This document shows, in pieces, positions 60,701 to 64,000 of a stretch of 64,000 bases of DNA. Position 1 is the first letter of the stretch. Each line of letters begins with the position of its first letter. This stretch comes from CAYQUO01 sp964420835 (GTDB taxonomy: Bacteria > Chloroflexota > Anaerolineae > Anaerolineales > Anaerolineaceae). The notes under the pieces were generated by a model that was not told the DNA's origin, searched no databases, and worked only from the letters and a program-made list of their open reading frames with translations. The stretch spans positions 155,733 through 219,732 of the forward strand of contig CAYQUO010000002.1 in the NCBI GenBank assembly GCA_964420835.1, written 5' to 3'. The translations under genes were made by a program, and so were the position numbers.

Positions 60701-63067
60701 ATGAAGGAAGATGTTTGGTCAACAGGGAACTTCCCTGAAAAACCCGCAGCGCTGGTTGGGTTAACCAGTGCACAAGTGCAGGCAGGGTTAAAACAATACG
60801 GACCGAACGCCCTGCCAGAGGAAAAAACCCGCACCTGGCTGGTGTTTTTCCGGAAAATGTGGGCGCCGGTCCCGTGGATGCTTGAAGCAAGCATCCTTCT
60901 CGAGATCCTGCTGGGAAAAACCACCGAGGCGGTGATCATCGCCTTGCTGGTGATCTTCAATGCCGCCATGAGCACGCTGCAGGAGAGCAGGGCCCAAAAC
61001 GCCCTGGCGCTGTTGAAACAGCGGCTGACTGTGCGCACTCGCGCCCTGAGGGATGGAACCTGGCGCATGGTCCCCTCCACCGAACTGGTGCCGGGGGACG
61101 TGGTTCACCTGCGGATGGGTGACCTGGTGCCGGCCGACCTTACCCTGGAGGAGGGGCAGATCTCCCTGGACCAATCCACATTGACCGGGGAATCCATGCC
61201 GGTGGAAGCGGGGGGCGGAGACACCGCCCATGCCGGGACGACCGTGGTGCGCGGAGAGGCCACCGCCACCGTCTGCGCGACGGGAACCCGCACCCGTTTT
61301 GGCAGGACCGCCGAACTGGTTCGGCTGGCAAAAACCACCGGCCAACTGGAGCGGATCGTCTTTTCCATCGTCAAACACCTGGTGGTCCTGGATGCCATCC
61401 TGGTTGTGGTCGTGCTGGCGGATGCGCTGCTCAGCGGGCTGCCCATGGCCGACGTACTGCCCTTTGCCCTGATCCTGCTGGTGGCATCCGTCCCGGTGGC
61501 GCTGCCGGCCACGTTCACCGTGGCCACTGCAGTGGGGTCGGTTGACCTGGCGAAGGTGGGCGTCCTCGTCACCCACTTGAGCGCCATCGAGGAGGCAGCC
61601 TCGATGCAGGTGCTGTGCACCGACAAGACCGGCACCCTCACCGAGAACAGGCTGGCCGTGGCCGGTGTAAAGGCGCTGGGTTCGTACACACGGGAGGATG
61701 TGCTGCGCATGGCGGCCATGGCCAGCGACCCGGCCACCCAGGACCCGCTGGACAAAGCCATCCTCGCCCAGGTGGCGGCTGAAGAGGTTTCAGTTCCAGC
61801 CGCCGAACACCGTCGCGAGTTCATACCGTTCGAGCCGGGCACCCGGCGTTCCGAGGCGGTGTACGAGGAGAGCGGCCGGCTGATCCGGGTCATGAAAGGC
61901 GCCCCGCAGTCGGTCGCCGGCCTGGTTCCGCAGGTGGATGACCACTTCAACCGGGGGGTGGAGGAGCTGGCCTCACAGGGCTTGCGCCTGCTGGCGGTTG
62001 CCGTGCAGCGAGGAGGCCGTGCAGAGGTGGTGGGCATGCTGGCCTTCCAGGACCCTCCGCGGGCGGATTCTGCCAGCCTGGTGGCCCGCATAAAACAATT
62101 GGGCATTCGCATCGTGATGATCACCGGTGACAGCCTGGCGACCGCCGGGGCGATTGCCGCACGCTTGGGCCTCGGCAGCCGGGTTTGCCATGCCGACGCC
62201 CTGGCCGGCCCCGGACCCCAGCCAGGCCAGGAATGCGATGTCATTGCCGAGGCGCTGCCCGAGCAGAAATACCAGTTCGTCCGCGCCTACCAGCAGGCGG
62301 GCCATACCGTGGGCATGACCGGTGACGGGGTCAACGACGCGCCGGCTTTAAAGCAGGCGGAGGTGGGGGTGGCGGTCTCAAACGCCACGGACGTGGCCAG
62401 GGCGGCAGCCAGCCTGGTGCTGACCTCGCCGGGCCTGGGCAGCCTGGTGGCCGCCATTGAGACCAGCCGCAGGATCTACCAGCGCATGCTCACCTACACC
62501 CTGAACAAGATCATCAAGACCATCGAGATCGCCTTTTTCCTGAGCCTGGGGTTGATCTTCTTTAAAACCTTTGTCACCACACCGCTGCTGATGGTGCTGC
62601 TGCTGTTCACCAATGATTTTGTGACCATATCGATCTCCACGGACAACGTCCATCCCTCCCGGGAGCCGAACCTTTGGAACATACGCTCGATCGTGATCGG
62701 GGCTGTCTGCCTGGCGTTGCCCATCCTGGCGCTTTCGTTCACGGTGTTCTGGGCGGCGCAGGCGCTCCTGCGGCTGCCCCTGGCGAACCTGCAAACCCTG
62801 CTGTTCGTGATGCTGGTGTTCAGCGGGCAGGCAACCATTTACCTGGTGCGCGAGCGGGGGCATTTTTGGCGCTTCCGCCCGAGCAAATGGATGCTGATGG
62901 GGACGCTGGCGGACATCCTGCTGGTGGGCACGCTGGCCACCCGGGGGATCTTGATGGCGCCCATACCGGTTGGCCTGGTCGCCGGCCTGCTGGGGGTCAT
63001 CGTCCTGTACCTGGCGGTGCTTGACCTCCTCAAGGTGCCCGTTTTTAAAAAGATCAACCTGAATTAG
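60701..63067 (+). CDS. P3A-type plasma-membrane proton-efflux ATPase
   Basis: The 788-residue pump has TGESMPVEAG, the phosphorylation motif CTDKTGTLTEN (Asp at residue 308), KGAPQSV, TGDSLATAGAIA and TGDGVNDAPALKQA, plus about ten membrane helices and SVPVALP in helix 4. This is the P3A proton pump family of plants, fungi and some prokaryotes. It has no metal-binding domain, unlike the P1B pump at 20300. It likely acidifies the outside or controls cytoplasmic pH. The start has a weak SD. Confidence 0.9.
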   Translation: MKEDVWSTGNFPEKPAALVGLTSAQVQAGLKQYGPNALPEEKTRTWLVFFRKMWAPVPWMLEASILLEILLGKTTEAVIIALLVIFNAAMSTLQESRAQNALALLKQRLTVRTRALRDGTWRMVPSTELVPGDVVHLRMGDLVPADLTLEEGQISLDQSTLTGESMPVEAGGGDTAHAGTTVVRGEATATVCATGTRTRFGRTAELVRLAKTTGQLERIVFSIVKHLVVLDAILVVVVLADALLSGLPMADVLPFALILLVASVPVALPATFTVATAVGSVDLAKVGVLVTHLSAIEEAASMQVLCTDKTGTLTENRLAVAGVKALGSYTREDVLRMAAMASDPATQDPLDKAILAQVAAEEVSVPAAEHRREFIPFEPGTRRSEAVYEESGRLIRVMKGAPQSVAGLVPQVDDHFNRGVEELASQGLRLLAVAVQRGGRAEVVGMLAFQDPPRADSASLVARIKQLGIRIVMITGDSLATAGAIAARLGLGSRVCHADALAGPGPQPGQECDVIAEALPEQKYQFVRAYQQAGHTVGMTGDGVNDAPALKQAEVGVAVSNATDVARAAASLVLTSPGLGSLVAAIETSRRIYQRMLTYTLNKIIKTIEIAFFLSLGLIFFKTFVTTPLLMVLLLFTNDFVTISISTDNVHPSREPNLWNIRSIVIGAVCLALPILALSFTVFWAAQALLRLPLANLQTLLFVMLVFSGQATIYLVRERGHFWRFRPSKWMLMGTLADILLVGTLATRGILMAPIPVGLVAGLLGVIVLYLAVLDLLKVPVFKKINLN

Positions 63068-63158
63068 AGGTGTGGATGAGACCCAACACCGAAGCGCCTT
63101 CACCTCCGGGGTTTTCGCCGGTTCCCGGGAACGCTGACGTTAATTTCCCCGCTGGCGG

Positions 63159-63325
63159 CTAGTCTGACCAGACTGGGATGTCGCAGGTGTTGGGGTACCC
63201 GGATCGCAGGTCGTCCTGGAAGGCCGCCAGCCGTTGCTCGGACGAGCCGTGCGTCCAGGATTCCAGCGAAGCATGGCCCTACAGGGCGCGCTGGATGTGA
63301 TCATTGTCAACAGATGCAGGTCCAC
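63159..63325 (-). pseudogene. Fragment of a neutral zinc metallopeptidase C-terminus
   Basis: On the minus strand the frame reads DNDHIQRAL, stop (TAG, 63279-63281), then LESWTHGSSEQRLAAF and PNTCDIPVW before the final TAG. THGSSEQR and the late Cys-Asp match the end of YpfJ/KPN_02809-type neutral zinc metallopeptidases. The catalytic HExxH part is absent, so this is a decayed remnant. Confidence 0.5.
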
Positions 63326-63340
63326 AACCTACTGAACTAG

Positions 63341-63809
63341 CGCAGCGGTGTGAAAAGCGGGATGAAGGTGCTGGAGATTGGCTGTGGCAGCGGCGCCTAC
63401 ACCCCGCTGGTTGCCCGGGCTGTTGGCGAAGAGGGCGGGGTGTTTGCGCTGGATATCCAACCGCGCATGCTCAGACAGATACGCCGCAAGCTGGACCAGC
63501 CGGAAAATCAGGATATCTGCAACCTGTAGGTTGTGGCGGGCAGCGCTAAAGAACAGCCTTTATCAGTGGTTTGCTTGACCTGACACATGTGGTGATGGTC
63601 TTTCAGTAGATACTCGACAAAACCCGCGGCCTGAGAAAGGTGTTACGATGCTCAAGCGGCGGGGCGTTTTGGCGATCACCGAGCTCCTGCCCGTCCCCGA
63701 TTACCCCTGGTTGACCACCACCGTGCGCATAGGCAAAGCCGGCGGATACCGCTTGGTCTATGTGGATGTTAACCTGTGGAATTACACGGTATGTTTTAAG
63801 AAGACGTAG
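63341..63809 (+). pseudogene. Decayed UbiE-like methyltransferase
   Basis: From 63341 the frame gives RSGVKSGMKVLEIGCGSGAY and VFALDIQPRML, the SAM-binding core of a methyltransferase, up to a TAG at 63527-63529. The expected C-terminal end, GVLAITELLPVPDYPW and GGYRLVYVD onwards, appears in another frame from 63648 to the stop at 63807. A nonsense codon plus a frameshift show it is a pseudogene. Confidence 0.75.
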
Positions 63810-64000
63810 GCGGGTGTTTCAATATTGTTACATTGCTATCTTATTAGTTCGATTTAGTGCAGTTAGGTTATATAATGATTGGAAATACACAATAATACTG
63901 ACTTATTTATAGGAATATAAGTAAATTCAATTTTTGGATCAAAGGTGTTGGTGTAACATTCTTTCTGTAAAATACCGAACCTTAACAAAAGTGGTGAGTC
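63810..64000. other. AT-rich end of the window, nothing recognised
   Basis: The last 190 bases are markedly AT-rich compared with the rest and contain no ORF or RNA feature that I can support. It could be an upstream region of a gene beyond the window or an insertion boundary. Confidence 0.4.

Noticed and set aside
61105..62244. A 379-codon open frame on the minus strand
   Set aside because: It is a Ser/Thr/Ala/Arg-rich shadow of the proton ATPase.

Overview
The window is a GC-rich bacterial chromosome segment. Gene content fits a Chloroflexota (Anaerolineae-like) bacterium: many lipoproteins with a lipobox, a PfaD-linked iterative synthase, a phytoene-desaturase-like flavoprotein, an AP-endonuclease-fold cobamide gene next to cobU/cobS/cobT, PQQ-type beta-propellers and an archaeal-like HD protein. 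This taxonomic call is an inference from gene families; no rRNA or marker gene is present.

Layout. 1-9.6 kb: 3' part of a giant PUFA/polyketide-type synthase (ACP-ACP-AT-KS-ACP-ACP-KR-DH), its phosphopantetheinyl transferase, and a convergent PfaD enoyl reductase. All complete ACPs carry Thr where the phosphopantetheine Ser is expected. 9.8-20.2 kb: redox and housekeeping genes (C_GCAxxG_C_C protein, MBL hydrolase, lipoprotein, double-CDGSH protein, LigB-type dioxygenase, HEAT protein, GPH sugar symporter, desaturase with a 48-residue membrane peptide, KstD/FrdA-like flavoprotein). 20.3-26.4 kb, minus strand: ArsR plus P1B-type metal ATPase, then a compact cobamide salvage operon cobT-cobS-cbiR-cobU.

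26.6-37.0 kb: a complete type I-C CRISPR-Cas locus, cas3-cas5c-cas8c(-cas11c inside)-cas7-cas4-cas1-cas2, a leader and an array of 39 identical 32-nt repeats with 38 spacers. The array decays at its far end: a 7-nt repeat stub, then a small unrelated gene, then a solitary mutated repeat about 700 bp away. Two spacers share a 23-nt core, so related invaders were sampled twice.

37.9-53.6 kb: mixed metabolic and cell-envelope genes (PEP-mutase/isocitrate-lyase family, AhpD-like, HD phosphohydrolase with a duplicated C-terminal relic, PQQ-propeller lipoprotein, thioredoxin, sorbosone-type dehydrogenase, a TolB-like gene broken by a TGG-to-TGA change, a radical SAM protein with unusual Cys spacing, PNPOx-like and M20 enzymes). 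A possible degenerate cobalamin-type leader lies at 43.2 kb. 53.8-60.3 kb: a two-component system divergent from a four-gene drug-type ABC exporter (two ATPases, permease, membrane fusion lipoprotein). 60.7-63.1 kb: a P3A-type proton ATPase, followed by a pseudogene graveyard to the end.

The most interesting signals are the Thr-for-Ser ACPs with the 517-bp ACP-cassette duplication, the internal Cas11c start in cas8c, the homologous spacer pair and decayed array tail, and cbiR inside the cobamide operon.
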